26,589 nucleotides of DNA from NCBI GenBank assembly GCA_020650975.1, contig JAIPMN010016737.1, forward strand, positions 1-26,589, written 5' to 3'. The DNA comes from Apostichopus californicus (taxonomy: Eukaryota > Echinodermata > Holothuroidea > Aspidochirotida > Stichopodidae). The notes under the pieces are model-generated. The model worked only from the letters and a program-made list of their open reading frames with translations. It was not told the origin of the DNA and did not search any database. Below are positions 11,471 to 22,574 of the stretch, one piece after another. The first letter of the stretch is position 1. Every line of letters begins with the position of its first letter. A program made the position numbers and the translations under genes.

Positions 11471-12560
11471 CTTTGGGGTGATAATTAAATGTAATATGCT
11501 CCTGGAAGTGGCTGGATTATTTAGTCTAACACAGAGACCATTGATAGGTCAGTTCCTCAGATGCAACACAGAAACCTCAATAAAAAAACACAATAATATA
11601 ATGACCTCAAAATAACAAGTTAACAATGCATCACAAATTGTGTTGAATATCACTCCAATGGTGTGCTGTTGTTCATATGAAATTAAAAGAACACATTATG
11701 ACTTGAGTTTAATGATAGTTTATAAAGCAATAGATAAACATTAACATAAAGGCCCCCCAATGTGGAGCCGAAAAGTCATCAAGTTAGGAATCATCGAGGT
11801 AGGTTTAAGGAACATTCCAGATAGTATTTATAAGCTTACAGTATTTTAAAGGCAAAATATCTTGAAAAAAAAGCAAAAGAAAACTAATTGAAAGGGTCAA
11901 GCAACCTCCCTGTTAACCTGAAGCATTACAAAATACATTGTGAAGAGAAACTATAATCTACCCATTACAAATTAACTTGGTTTCACTTTATGTAAAGCAA
12001 CATTTTTTTTTGCTAATAAATTATTTTATATATCTCAGAATCCCATTAATAAAGAAACTAATTTGCCCATTATTAGTTAAACAACACAATTGTGGTTTTA
12101 ATTGCTTCCTCTACCTTGGCATATCATAAACATTCTAGTGAAAGCAAAAGTGTCTGACAAACGAGCATTGAACAACCCACTGCTAATTGACAATCTTTGC
12201 GTAAACAATTCCCCCTTGCTTGAGACATCAACTGTGACGTTAAAGCTGCACCCAAATTTCTAGAAGTGGGAAGGAACAGGGCATGCTAAGCTCTTCATCA
12301 TTGGTGGTGTATCCTAGATGGTGAGGGGGGAGGGGAGGGGGACGATAGGTAGATGGGGAAGACGGCATAACAAGCCCTTGTCGAAATGAGTGTTGATTTT
12401 TGTTAATGTAATTACTGAAATACATTTGTCCATTTGTAATATTAAAGAGTGATTTACTTCTATATAAATGAAAATACCTCTGTTTGGTAAATATCTATAA
12501 TATTTTTTTAAGTACTGATTCTGGGCTAGCTAATCAGCTCTACCACCAACAACTCCTTTA
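11471..12560. other. Intergenic, nothing recognised
   Basis: AT-rich sequence. A G-rich strand lies at about 12319-12360. A proline-rich minus frame across it (12240-12425) is a compositional effect. No RNA gene or promoter is apparent. Confidence 0.45.
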
Positions 12561-12567
12561 ATAGTTG

Positions 12568-12962
12568 GTATTATACAACACCTAATTATATTCCGGCCAT
12601 TTGATTGGTCAATTGCTCGTCGATTGCATGCAAAATCCGCTCTATTGCACGCTATGAAATAGAACCATGCGTTATACTTTTTTGATAGCACTTTTTTCAA
12701 TGCTAAGAGAGCAGAGAAACCTGTTTGTTCAAAAAAATCTGTTGCATGAGTGCATTTTACATCCAATTATATCCAAATTTGAAGGTGTTGTATAAAACAA
12801 ATAATGGTTTCCATTCGTGCAATAGTGCAAATATTTCATTCGTTGAAAGATGTAATTTGTTCCATTCAACTCGGCTGCGCCTCGTTGAATGGAACATTCC
12901 ATCTTTCAACTCATGAAATATTTGCACTATTGCACTCATAACCATTCATTATTTGTATATTA
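12568..12962. mobile_element. Foldback/MITE-like element with long hairpin
   Basis: The right portion folds into a long hairpin. It has inner perfect 13-bp arms (12858-12870 and 12884-12896), a 13-base loop (12871-12883), and outer perfect 23-bp arms (12817-12839 and 12913-12935), with a near-perfect stretch between. Further out, ATTATACAACACCT near 12571 is mirrored by AGGTGTTGTATAA-like sequence at about 12783-12797. That may be a second, nested pair of ends. Bases 12857-12959 are identical to window bases 1-103. Overlapping open frames on both strands mirror each other because of the palindrome and are not genes. The superfamily is unknown to me. Confidence 0.65.
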
Positions 12963-12969
12963 ATGAACA

Positions 12970-14580
12970 AAGTTACGTGACATGGTCGATTCACTATTGT
13001 GTGCAATATCACACAATTGAGGTCATTCTTAATTTGGCTTGCCCGCCCGAACCTCACAGCAAAGTTGGTCACACTTCCCATCGCAGCTTGTTGGTTAGAA
13101 TCATGCTTTTAACAGAACTAGGCAGGTACGTTAAAGGAAAATCACACTTACAGATCATAAACTCCAAATATTACAGTTCTATCTATAGACTACAGAAAAA
13201 TTGCTTACCAAATGTATAGAGTATTTTACTCAATATGAAATTGCAATTTAGTACCAAAACTCCTCTGAATTTTATGACTTATTATTGAACATTCCACTGG
13301 GATCAAGGAATCAACACTAGCTCTTTTGTCACTTGGCAATTTTTAATATTAATGTGAATCACATGTAAACAGCAACTTTAGCCATTGTTCGTAAAAAAAT
13401 TGACTTTCAACTTTATCCTTTGAAATGAAACGTGAAGAGCCAAACTAATGAACATAATTCATAAGAGATCTGAAAGGGGTGGGAAAGGGGGAGAGGGGGT
13501 TAGTGTTTTAGTGTGGGGGAGGGGTAAGTGTTGTAATTATGTTTCTCCAGCTTTTCAAGATATTTAGTTTTAAATGTGATAAATCTTGAAAGAATCTTCA
13601 CCTATAAAGAAAGCTTCTAGTTCATATCAAATTAAAATCAACATTTTCTGGAGCATTAATGCCTTGCAAAATAACTGAAAAGGGAAAATGTTTATTCTTT
13701 AAGAATACAACAAGGTCCATGCTTTAGCATTATTTTATTTATCTCAACATTGTTTTGACAAATCCAAGTTGCATCATCAAGTTAATCTACTGTTTCTAAG
13801 GTAGAACTAAACAATGCCTACTTGAGCCTATCATCTTATAATGATAACCTAGCAATTACCACCCAAGACTCAGGTTTTAAAAACATGTTTTCTATTTTTT
13901 ATTCGCTTATTTCTCCCCCCTCCGTATACGCACAATGTGATCCGCAAAGAGTACGCTCACATGCTGAACTTAACACAAGACTCTAGCAAATTGAACGATA
14001 TCGCCAAAAATAACCTAAATATTTTGGCTTAATCACAGACTTCCCAAGCATTTGAGATTAGTAAATGGATGCCATCTGGTTATGCACTTTGATGCCTTAG
14101 GTTACTAGTGACCTCTGACCTTCATGTAATTGTACAATTCCGTGATCAATTGAAGGGAGTGATCACAGCAGAGTGCACATAAAATTAGTTGCCCTCCAGC
14201 ATAAACTTTGAAACAACATTGGACTGCTTTAAAGGAACAGAATAACTTACACACATAAGTACTAATTCAGCTAAGTATGTTACAATATCTTAAAAAGTAG
14301 TCCTTATAAATATTTTCTCTACATAACATTCATTCACAAATAGTGCACAGTAACTCTTTGCTCATTGTTGTTGTTTTAAAATTGCTGACAAAATAGTCAA
14401 AGATATTGTCTCATTTTTTGCACAACCTGTGATAAAACTTGGAATATGCAATAAAAAATTATGTTACATGCGACTTGGAGATGAATACTGTCGTTTACTA
14501 TACAGGCATTGAGCCAAAAATACAATTCATGGAGGAATTGAATAAAGAGAGAGAGAGAAAAGTAAACACCGTCTTCGAAA
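12970..14580. other. Intergenic, with one G-quadruplex candidate
   Basis: No gene recognised. The plus strand at 13476-13499 has four G-runs (4, 3, 5 and 5) with short spacers, a standard quadruplex pattern, and more G-runs follow at 13514-13524. A short (GA)n lies near 14546-14556. The frame at 14439-14636 runs into MITE copy 2 and is not credible. Confidence 0.5.
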
Positions 14581-14583
14581 CAC

Positions 14584-14951
14584 TTAAAGGCATTGAAGAC
14601 TCGCCCCAAACCGCGTGCGGCCATCTGAATAGTTAACTTTCCGTTGCTTGCAAGTGACGTTTTGTTTGTGTCGCTACAAAATGCAGACAGTAATGAAACG
14701 TGATACCTTGTTATCTTTTATCTAGACCTGAGATGTCCATCGCTGTATCGTTTGCACACTGTGCTGTGGGTATTGACCGCAGCTGTATGTACTGACTGTA
14801 CACTAGTGTCTAATTACGGATGGTAGCAAGCTGTGTGTGTATTTTCTGGGATTGATGGTGGTGTCTAACATGTCTGTTACACCTCATTCAAAACCAGGTC
14901 AGATTATCGGCATAAGACGTTTCCTTTTGCGCGAGTCTTCACACCCTTTAA
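14584..14951 (-). mobile_element. TTAA-flanked MITE, copy 2
   Basis: A 360-bp element lies between TTAA at 14584-14587 and TTAA at 14948-14951, inverted relative to copy 1. Both terminal repeats are intact (AGGCATTGAAGACTCGCCCC on the left; GCGAGTCTTCACACCC on the right). The internal frame that is open in copies 1 and 4 has a stop here, caused by a one-base insertion in the A-run of the AAAGATAAC motif. That argues against a conserved small protein. Confidence 0.87.
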
Positions 14952-17598
14952 AATCCACAAATATTACTTATTGAATATATTACTGCAAGCACACTACACC
15001 AAGCTGCAAAATCACGTCTAAATTTAATATTTCAGGGGCAATTGCGGTCCTGCCAACACCTCTCTTAATATTGTTGTAATTATCATTTTAATTCAAATTT
15101 GGATTTAATACTACTTAGTGTTCACAAATCTTGTTGGGAATACATGCCATAAATTGTCATTCAGTTGCAAAGTCCTAAGATATATAAGTATTGTAAGATT
15201 TGAGACTGACATACGCATTCACAAATGATTAATTATGAAGACAAAGCTCGACCTTCAAAGATTAAACGTTTGAAAGGTATCGTGACAGAGATTGCTATGT
15301 AATAATTTAACCTTTTGCATCTAATCAAATTTTTACATTGACGTGTGATCAATTCATGCCATTCCTTAATTTCATTGTACCATGTACATATTAATTCTAT
15401 TCATGTACTTCTATATTATTCCATAAGTGTTTGTTCATTTCAATGAACTATGACCTACTTTCATATTGCAGTTCTCAGAGAAAAGAAAGCTTGACTTCCT
15501 TAAGTTCCTTTACACACATAATACTGATTGCTTAAAAGGAAGTTACAGATGTGAATTCTACTTTTGACAAATATAAAGATTAATCAAATTTAGCCATGCG
15601 TCCAGGTGAAATTTTTGGTTCAATTTCTAACTGTATGCCATTTTAGAGTCATATTAATTTGAAGTATATATACAAGTTGTACAAACAGTGAACTTGTAGC
15701 AAACAAGGGTGATGTCACAGACAACCAACTGCAAAAAGATATTTTGCTTTTCTTAAAAATTTAAATTCAATTTTCCACTTAATCGGATACGTAAAGACCA
15801 TGTTGCTTTTATGTATACTCATAATTGGTACTATACTATTGTATAAGATTAACAAACTCTCCAGTCTAAGTTGAAACCATACCCATGCAATTCAAGCTCA
15901 AAATAACAGACTAAAATTTTAAACAGTACTTTTGCTACACATCTTATATAATTTAATGAAACATCTCACAAAAGGCATGTCAAAACCAGGATCCTTGGAT
16001 TAATTTCCTCTTTCACAGGCCAAATATAATTTTTCTCTGAATGATTTAAAAAAAAAAAACTCTAGGCATGTTGGGCAGGGTTGACCCTGTCTTACTCATC
16101 TCATTTCACATTCGGCCTAGATAACCCTGCTATGAGGACCGAGGGAAGGGGGAGGGGGTGACTCCATAAGGTCAAGGGTCACAAGTCCAATCCTATCGAT
16201 ACTAGTTGCAAGGGCCCTCTTCAAAAGATTTCAATCACTAAATATCAAAATATGCTGTATATTGACAACACCCTATTACAGATTTAGCCTACTGTACTTG
16301 CATGAGAGTTCAAAGGTCATAAGATCTAGACACACATATACCTACTGTAATGATAACAGTTAATAGGAACCAAATATGCCCAACTTTGATAAGGAGAAAT
16401 TAATTAAGAAAACCTGCTCACAGGATATAGTACAATGATCTTTAGATATCTATCATTGCCATACACACACCCCTAAAGTTAACAAACACATGTATACTTT
16501 ATTTCTTTTCAGAATGTAGCATCCTTCCACGGCAAAGAGTAGATTCAAACAGATAAAAGAGACCACATAGTAAACCACTCTCAGAAACCTTTGAATGCTA
16601 GAGAAGATTGGGTAATCAACTGTAAGGGATCGGTCACGAAGGTCGTACAGTGTTAAAAAGGTTACCAATTCATTAATTCATTCTAAACACAGTACATAGC
16701 TCACAAGAGTGCTGATGTTGTGAAGAGACAGGTAAGCGCGGAAGTGAAGAATCAACATGATGTTTCCAAACTGAGATGTACTTTCAGCATATATTCCTTT
16801 AAAAAGGTTAAAGTTCAATGAAACTGCTTGAGGGGTAGGGTAGGGGAGGGGGAGTGGGGGGGGGGGGTGAGGAGCATATCCAGAGTGAATCTAAATTATA
16901 TATCCAGTTGAGTTGCACGATTCATAAAGTAATACCTTGAGACATAAATATGATAACAGGGAGGCATGCAGAATTTTAAAAAACATTACATTTTGTACAG
17001 GCCAACCATAATCATTGTTATTGTTATAATATTGAATATATCAAACTAACAAAGTGTCAAAATAACAGGTATAAAGATTAGCTCTTGATTCTTAGAAGCA
17101 TTTTTGTAACTGAGAAATAGACATTCAAGGAAACGAATGTTGTTGAAGAAATTGTAAACAATCCCTGGAAGGTAACACTCAGGGAACACTTATATTCATT
17201 AAATGCTCGGTTTGTATGTCACGTAGTACGATTGAAGACTTGTGAAATCAAAGGCTGTCACAAAATAATGAATACAATGCATAAAAGAAACTTGAAACGT
17301 TTCAAAATGATGATGAAAACGTTTGGTTTTTGAAGTATAACTAGTTCATGTGTGGGGTTCATACATACAGTCAGTCTTTTTAACGAATGAAGTGAATACT
17401 GTGTGTAATGTTACATTAAAATGCATATTTCGGACCAATTTCTCTGGTTTAAACAGAGTTGTGGTCGTGGTCGTGAATGAGCTTTCTAAATTACGACTCA
17501 CAACAGGCTTGAGCCAAAATTGGAGGGTGCACGGTGGAATATCTTAGACATCAAAAGCTTTACCTAGTTTTCCTGAGCTTGCCATATGCAATATGCTA
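14952..17598. other. Intergenic, with one strong G-quadruplex candidate
   Basis: No credible coding region. The longest frame (16453-16668, minus) is short and unlike any family I know. G-rich strands occur at about 16142-16158 and at 16832-16867. The second has GGGG, GGG, GGGG, GGGGG and a run of about 12 G with 1-3 base spacers, a textbook quadruplex candidate. Confidence 0.5.
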
Positions 17599-17963
17599 TT
17601 AAAGGTATTGAAGACTCGCCCCAAACCGTGTGACGCCCTCTGAAAAAAGTTAACTTTCCGTTGCTTGCTAGTTAAGTTTTTTTCTTGTCGCTACAAAATG
17701 CAGACAGTAATGAAACGTGATACCTTGTTATCTTTTATCTAGACCTGAGATGTCCATCTCTGCTATGTACACTGTGTTGTGGGTATTGACCGTAGCTGCA
17801 ATGTATTGACTGTACACTAGCGTCTAATTACCGACGGTAGCAAGCTGTGTGTGTATTTTCTGGGATCGATGGTGGTGTCTAACATTTCTGTCACACCTCA
17901 TTAGAAACTAGGTCAGATTACCGGTATCAGACGTTTCTTTGTGCGCCAGTCTTCACTTCCTGA
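17599..17963 (-). mobile_element. TTAA-flanked MITE, copy 3, right end decayed
   Basis: Same orientation as copy 2. The left end is intact: TTAA at 17599-17602, then AGGTATTGAAGACTCGCCCC. The right end reads GCCAGTCTTCAC followed by TTCCTGAT instead of ACCCTTTAA, so the right TTAA and the last bases are lost. The interior aligns along its length with the other copies, with several substitutions. It is probably the oldest or most damaged of the four. Confidence 0.82.
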
Positions 17964-19017
17964 TATCAAGTCCATTGTCCAAGCTAGCTTTCATGCATTT
18001 TGAGCATCGATTCCGAGGGTTTGGGTTCCAGTGGATCATTGCTCAATCCTCATAGAATATCAGTGGGTAATGGGGGCAAAGCTTGTGGACCACTGCTATA
18101 GTACTTTATGTTACACTTGGGTGATCAATAGTACCAAAATGGCATCCTAAATATCTGTTCTGGCAGCAGATGCACAAATATAAGCTAGAAAATAAGCAAT
18201 GAAACATTAGAAAATAGGAATCAATCAATACATCAATGTGACCAAACTTTTTGTTTAATAAATTAATATTTTCTTCCAGGAATCTCCCTGACCTCCATTT
18301 CTATTATTTTACTGGTTTAAAATCTAACCATCCCAAGCCAAACTGGTCTGTTTCCATGCATGATCAAATATTCATCAACTCTTTTGATTCTTTTTAAGGT
18401 CAAATTGTCAGAATTTTCCTATTTTTATTGTTCAGCCATTAAAATTTGCAACTGTCAGTAAGTTAATTATAACTTGTCCTCCTTCATGCTTCAAGAGATC
18501 AACAAAGAATAAACAGATCACCATCAGGTCCCCCCCTCCCTCCCCCCTCATATTATTATCATTACTGTCATCAGTACTGACGTAAACAGCTGCCCATTAC
18601 GTTCAAGTACAGTCCATAGTCATAAAAAGACTGAGCCAAGATGGTTTCAGAACTAAAAAGAAAGGGAAAAATTACCGAAAAAACACATTAAAATGGTACT
18701 AAATCTCTTCCCATTAATGACAGCAAGTGCAACTGTCAAATTTGCAAATTTTTACTATTTTTATTATACCCTGATACGGAAATACGTCACAACGTTCAGC
18801 ATCATTTGAAGTTCATAGAAAGTTTACACCCACTGAGGACATGTTTGTTAAGTAATAGAGGGCACTATACACGATTGTTCTCATTCAAATTGATGTACAT
18901 TTGGAAGAGCATGCAAACACTGTCCTTAATATTGTTTTGTAGAGAGCCCTCACTTTTAAGAGGGAATACTTTAGTGTTGAAAGTTTTGCTTAGTAGTTTT
19001 GAAGGCTCTGAGCTTCC
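17964..19017. other. Spacer between inverted MITE copies 3 and 4
   Basis: About 1.05 kb of AT-rich sequence separates two oppositely oriented MITE copies. A C-rich strand lies at 18529-18548. I see no gene. The frames at 18806-19021 (plus) and 18971-19153 (minus) are chance or run into the MITE. Confidence 0.5.
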
Positions 19018-19394
19018 TTAAAGGGTGTGAAGACTCGCGCAAAAAGAAAGGTCTTATGCTGGTAATCTGACCTAGTTTCGAATGAGGTGTAACAGAAGTG
19101 TTAGACACCAACATCAATCCCAGAAAATACACACACCTACAGCTTGCCACCATCGGTAATTAGACACTAGTGTACAGTCAGTACATACAGCTGCGGTCAA
19201 TACCCACAGCACAGTGTACAAACAATACAGAGATGGACATCTCAGGTCCAACTAAAGATAACAAGGTATCACGTTTCATTACTGTACTCTCTGCATTTTG
19301 TAGCAACACGAACAAAACGTCAATTGCAAGCAACGGAAAGTTAACTTTTTTAGAAGGCCGCACGCGGTTTGGGGCGAGTCTTCAATGCATTTAA
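19018..19394 (+). mobile_element. TTAA-flanked MITE, copy 4
   Basis: The element lies between TTAA at 19018-19021 and TTAA at 19391-19394 and is about 369 bp, in the same orientation as copy 1. The left end AGGGTGTGAAGACTCGCGC is identical to copy 1. The right end is GGGGCGAGTCTTCAATGCAT. The frame at 19170-19394 resembles the frame in copy 1 in protein sequence, but only because the DNA is repeated: it starts with GTG and is broken in copy 2. Confidence 0.87.
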
Positions 19395-20229
19395 CTATAT
19401 AACACTATGGTTCCTATGTACAACAACTGCTATGCATCTGTGCCCATCTTGCATAGCATTTTCCAATACAATACTGGAAAAATTACTCCCTCTTTAATTC
19501 TATATATCTATATCAAAATGCTACCAAAAAAAATATGTCTTTATGCCATGAATATTTAAGAGTCCTTAATTTAGCGGGTAACCAATTGATCATTCAAATT
19601 TCATGGAGAAGTAGCAAATTAAACATACCATCAGAACTAATACAGCAAATTCAACCCTGCAGGAATCACAGTTTACGATGGAATGTTATGAAGATTACAC
19701 TCCTAGGGTTGCCATATTCCTTTAGTTGAGAAGTGGGACACTGCATGAATCTCCCTCTCCTTTGAAGAAAATTTTGGATTTTAAAAGAGGACTACACAGC
19801 TTTTCCTGCCAAGCTCGTGCGACTTATATCTGGCCATCGACCGAACTTGTGTGTTGGAAACGATTATATCATGTTTCTGAAATGGTCACTAAGTAGGAGG
19901 GACAAACTCGGTTGAATATTCCATTACTACCGTGGATCAACTCGGAGAATAATCTCTCAACTGTACTTGACAGGCATATGAACATAATGAACTTAGATGA
20001 CCTTTTGACCTTAAATCTCAACGCAATGTGCATGACTACCCAACAACAACTGTCAGCAGCTTTGCTGAAGTTCCAGAAGCTCTTGATCTGGTCATTGGGT
20101 CAGGAGGCAATATCTCATGTATTGCTCTCATTTTCACATACTTTATACTTGTATGGAGGCCAACTGACAAATTTACAACAGTTATCCCCACCCCACCCCC
20201 CACCAGGCCAGTTACTGTTCCCTTAGGCT
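19395..20229. other. Intergenic, nothing recognised
   Basis: AT-rich at first, then a C-rich strand near 20186-20205. The overlapping plus-strand frames at 19912-20231 (up to 104 codons) show no recognisable domain. They lie at the edge of a SINE copy and are probably chance. Confidence 0.4.
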
Positions 20230-20468
20230 AGTCACACCTGCACACCCAACAACCACTACCGGGACACTACAGCATGCCATATCTGGGACATCCCATACGT
20301 TGTAGGCATAATCCGGCGCACGAGGTACCTCACAGGTCCCCATTAACACCGGAGTGAAGAAGGGCAACTGCCCATTTTTAACGTAACGATCTGGCCAGGA
20401 TTCGAGCCTTTATTTCTCGACCAAAATGTTGTCACCATCTTATTGGTAATGTCACTACCTTGACTCCA
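20230..20468 (-). mobile_element. tRNA-derived SINE, copy 2
   Basis: This is a diverged relative of the SINE at 9755-10030, in the same orientation. Shared blocks read on plus are GTCACACC near the tail, CACTACAG, GTCCCCATT with GTGAAGA, and GATCTGGCCAGGA at the tRNA-like boundary. The box B-like sequence on minus is GGCTCGAATCC (complement of 20398-20408), close to the tRNA consensus. The box A region (around 20448-20464) has decayed. Divergence between the two copies is substantial, so both look old. Confidence 0.58.
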
Positions 20469-20469
20469 T

Positions 20470-21445
20470 GATGGGAAAGGATAATACACAGGTCATAATG
20501 ATTCCCCAAACTTCAAAAATGAGTCCAACCGTCTACAGCCAGATTAAGAAAGCATTTAAAACACTTTCACAGCATTTTTTCCCTTTCTTATCAACCTTTC
20601 CATACTGCCATCCACTCCTACCAAGACTCACCCACCATAAAGCCCATTAACTACCAGGATTATGTTTTCCCATATGTACATCGTTAGTCTGTTGCGGCTT
20701 GAGATGTCCTATCTCCCTTCCGACCCCTCCCTACATGCCATCCCTTACTATCCACTATAGAGGCAAAAATTATGTTTGGGGTCTGCAGTTATTTATGGTT
20801 TTCATCCGTACAAGCCGCTTTCAATATGGCTGCCTTTTCTTTTAAACTTGGGTCTTGTTCCCTTCAAGTTGCCTTTCTGTTTGCACTGAATCCAATAGAA
20901 AACGTTCACTTTTGCCATCACTTCCTCTTCCAAACCCATCCTAGTTCTTTGCCGTCATTTTCAATGGCAACGTGTCATTCACACTGCCCTCAAACCCAAT
21001 TTTGCCATTTATTCGACCAGTTGTCACTTAATCTTATTCAGCTCTCTAATCCTTATTTAAGGTCGAGGGCAATAACGTGAATATCGGTATCTACTGTAGT
21101 TATTTTGGTACAAATTTTTCAAAAGTAGCTGTGGTACTAACATGTCCTTCACTAATTAGCTGTCACGAAACAATACAATTATGCAGAATTTTTCAACGAT
21201 TGAGCCAAAATAGATTTAAGATGTTGCTACCTTGAAAGATTAAGATGATAATCACAAGTAGCAAGGGTATTTATCCCAGTAGGGCCAGTACTTTAGTTGT
21301 AACCAACTTTTTGGGATTAGAAATGTCCTTGAATTTACTGGCAAGTCTGTAAATAGACGTGACTGCAATTCAGGATTATACATACAGTAGTGATGCAATC
21401 ACTGAAAGAACTGCCAGACTGTCTGCTGCCCTCAACTATTAGAAT
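20470..21445. other. Intergenic, nothing recognised
   Basis: Moderately pyrimidine-rich from 20560 to 20760. An ATG frame of 102 codons (20772-21080, plus) is rich in Ser, Phe, Leu and His. It lacks a clear signal peptide, has no recognisable domain, and is flanked by nothing that looks like exon structure. I do not call it a gene, though a lineage-specific small protein cannot be excluded. Confidence 0.4.
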
Positions 21446-22109
21446 CTTTTTAATGAAAAACCAGAAAGGCAGTTAGCTTTGTGATTCCTTGTCATACAAT
21501 TTGCTCAAAATTCAAAATAATTATCTGACGAATGTAGGACAAGTGAGTTAAATTTGTTCAAGATTTAAGTAAGAACCAGAAAAGATTTGTAGCAATCCCT
21601 TGTGGGTCTCGACCATGTCATACAATCATAAGGATTTTACAGTATAGAATTTTGTGTGAAAGATAAATGTGAAATGTAAACACTTTTTACCAAGTTTGTG
21701 CTAGTAAATTCCTTAATAACTGTTGAGACTAACATGATAAATACACTGTGAAGTATTTTTGAGGAAAAGGCCAATTTTTTCCAGCATTTTCACCCCTTGA
21801 GCCATTTTGTGCACATCTGAGATGACCTGTTGACCCCTTGAAGCTCAAAGGATGATGACTGATAGGAAGTTTAAGTGCACATTTATGAACTATGAAGCAG
21901 ATTTCATTACCTGGATGTCAGGTATGTCTTCTTGAAGACCTACGTATAGAGCCCCTTCAAAGAACTAAACTGAACTGAATTTGACCAAAGTCACCAAACC
22001 ATGTTCACCAAAAGAAAATCATAGCATTGGAGAATTCACAGATTAATTGTAGCGATAAGTTTTATCATGTTTAAAGGTTTTCATGACTATGATGCCTGTT
22101 GACCTCATG

Positions 22110-22122
22110 TGACCTTTGACCT
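22110..22122. promoter_or_regulatory. DR1-type nuclear receptor site in repeat unit 1
   Basis: TGACCTTTGACCT is the complement of AGGTCAAAGGTCA. That is a perfect direct repeat of the nuclear-receptor half-site with one base between, as bound by HNF4, RXR heterodimers and COUP-TF. It is part of the tandem unit, so it most likely spread with the repeat. No evidence of use. Confidence 0.3.
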
Positions 22123-22251
22123 CTACCAATTTCAATAGGGTTTTTGCACTCACCAAGCTGGATCTACATTTTCTAAGTAGGAAGACAGATGTACTTTTGT
22201 ATCATCGTGTTTACAAGATTTTCAGACTTTCACTTAAATGTTGACCACAAA

Positions 22252-22264
22252 TGACCTTTGACCT
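22252..22264. promoter_or_regulatory. DR1-type nuclear receptor site in repeat unit 2
   Basis: The same 13-bp sequence as at 22110 recurs 142 bases later in the next tandem unit. The third unit has lost it (GTGACTGTTCAACTT). The sites lie about 1.8 kb upstream of the Ig-receptor start codon, so a role in its control is possible but unproven. Confidence 0.3.
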
Positions 22265-22574
22265 CCACCAATGTCAATAGGCTTCTTGTACTCAACAAGC
22301 TGAATCTGCATACCATGTATGATTAAACAAAGATGTACTTTTTGAGTTATCTTTGTTCACAAAGTTTTCAGACTTTGTCCTCTGTTGACCCCCAGTGACT
22401 GTTCAACTTCACAGAAAACAATAGGCTTCTTGTATTCAATAAGACAGATCCACATACCAAGTATGAAATTAATCCAAATTTAAAAATTACCTTTTTGAGT
22501 AAACAAGCAAGAGTCACATACATACACACACACCATCACATAGATTCCTTTTGCCTCTGGCAGGGAATAAAAGA

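Larger units (their letters stand above)
21449..22570. repeat. Long copy of the long/short dispersed repeat
   Basis: The ends correspond to the short copy at 2234-2446: the left block contains AGTTAGCTTTGTGATTCCTT and the right block TTGCCTCTGGCAGGGAAT. The ~900-bp interior, missing in the short copy, holds three diverged tandem units of about 140 bp (near 22075-22215, 22216-22363 and 22364-22497). Each unit has a TTTTCA-GACT start, a TTGACC block, a CAATAGG-TTCTTG-like block and a CAAGC/AAGAC-GATC block. Units 1 and 2 carry TGACCTTTGACCT. No open frame spans it. It looks like a non-autonomous element with internal subrepeats, of unknown superfamily. Confidence 0.6.

Noticed and set aside
4273-19394. 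Similar ~70-codon frames at 4273-4491 and 19170-19394, suggesting a conserved small protein
   Set aside because: Both lie inside MITE copies, start with GTG, and the frame is interrupted in copy 2. Similarity follows from the repeated DNA.
20772-21080. 102-codon ATG frame as a gene
   Set aside because: No domain, no exon signals and a biased composition. It is kept only as a remark in the gap entry.
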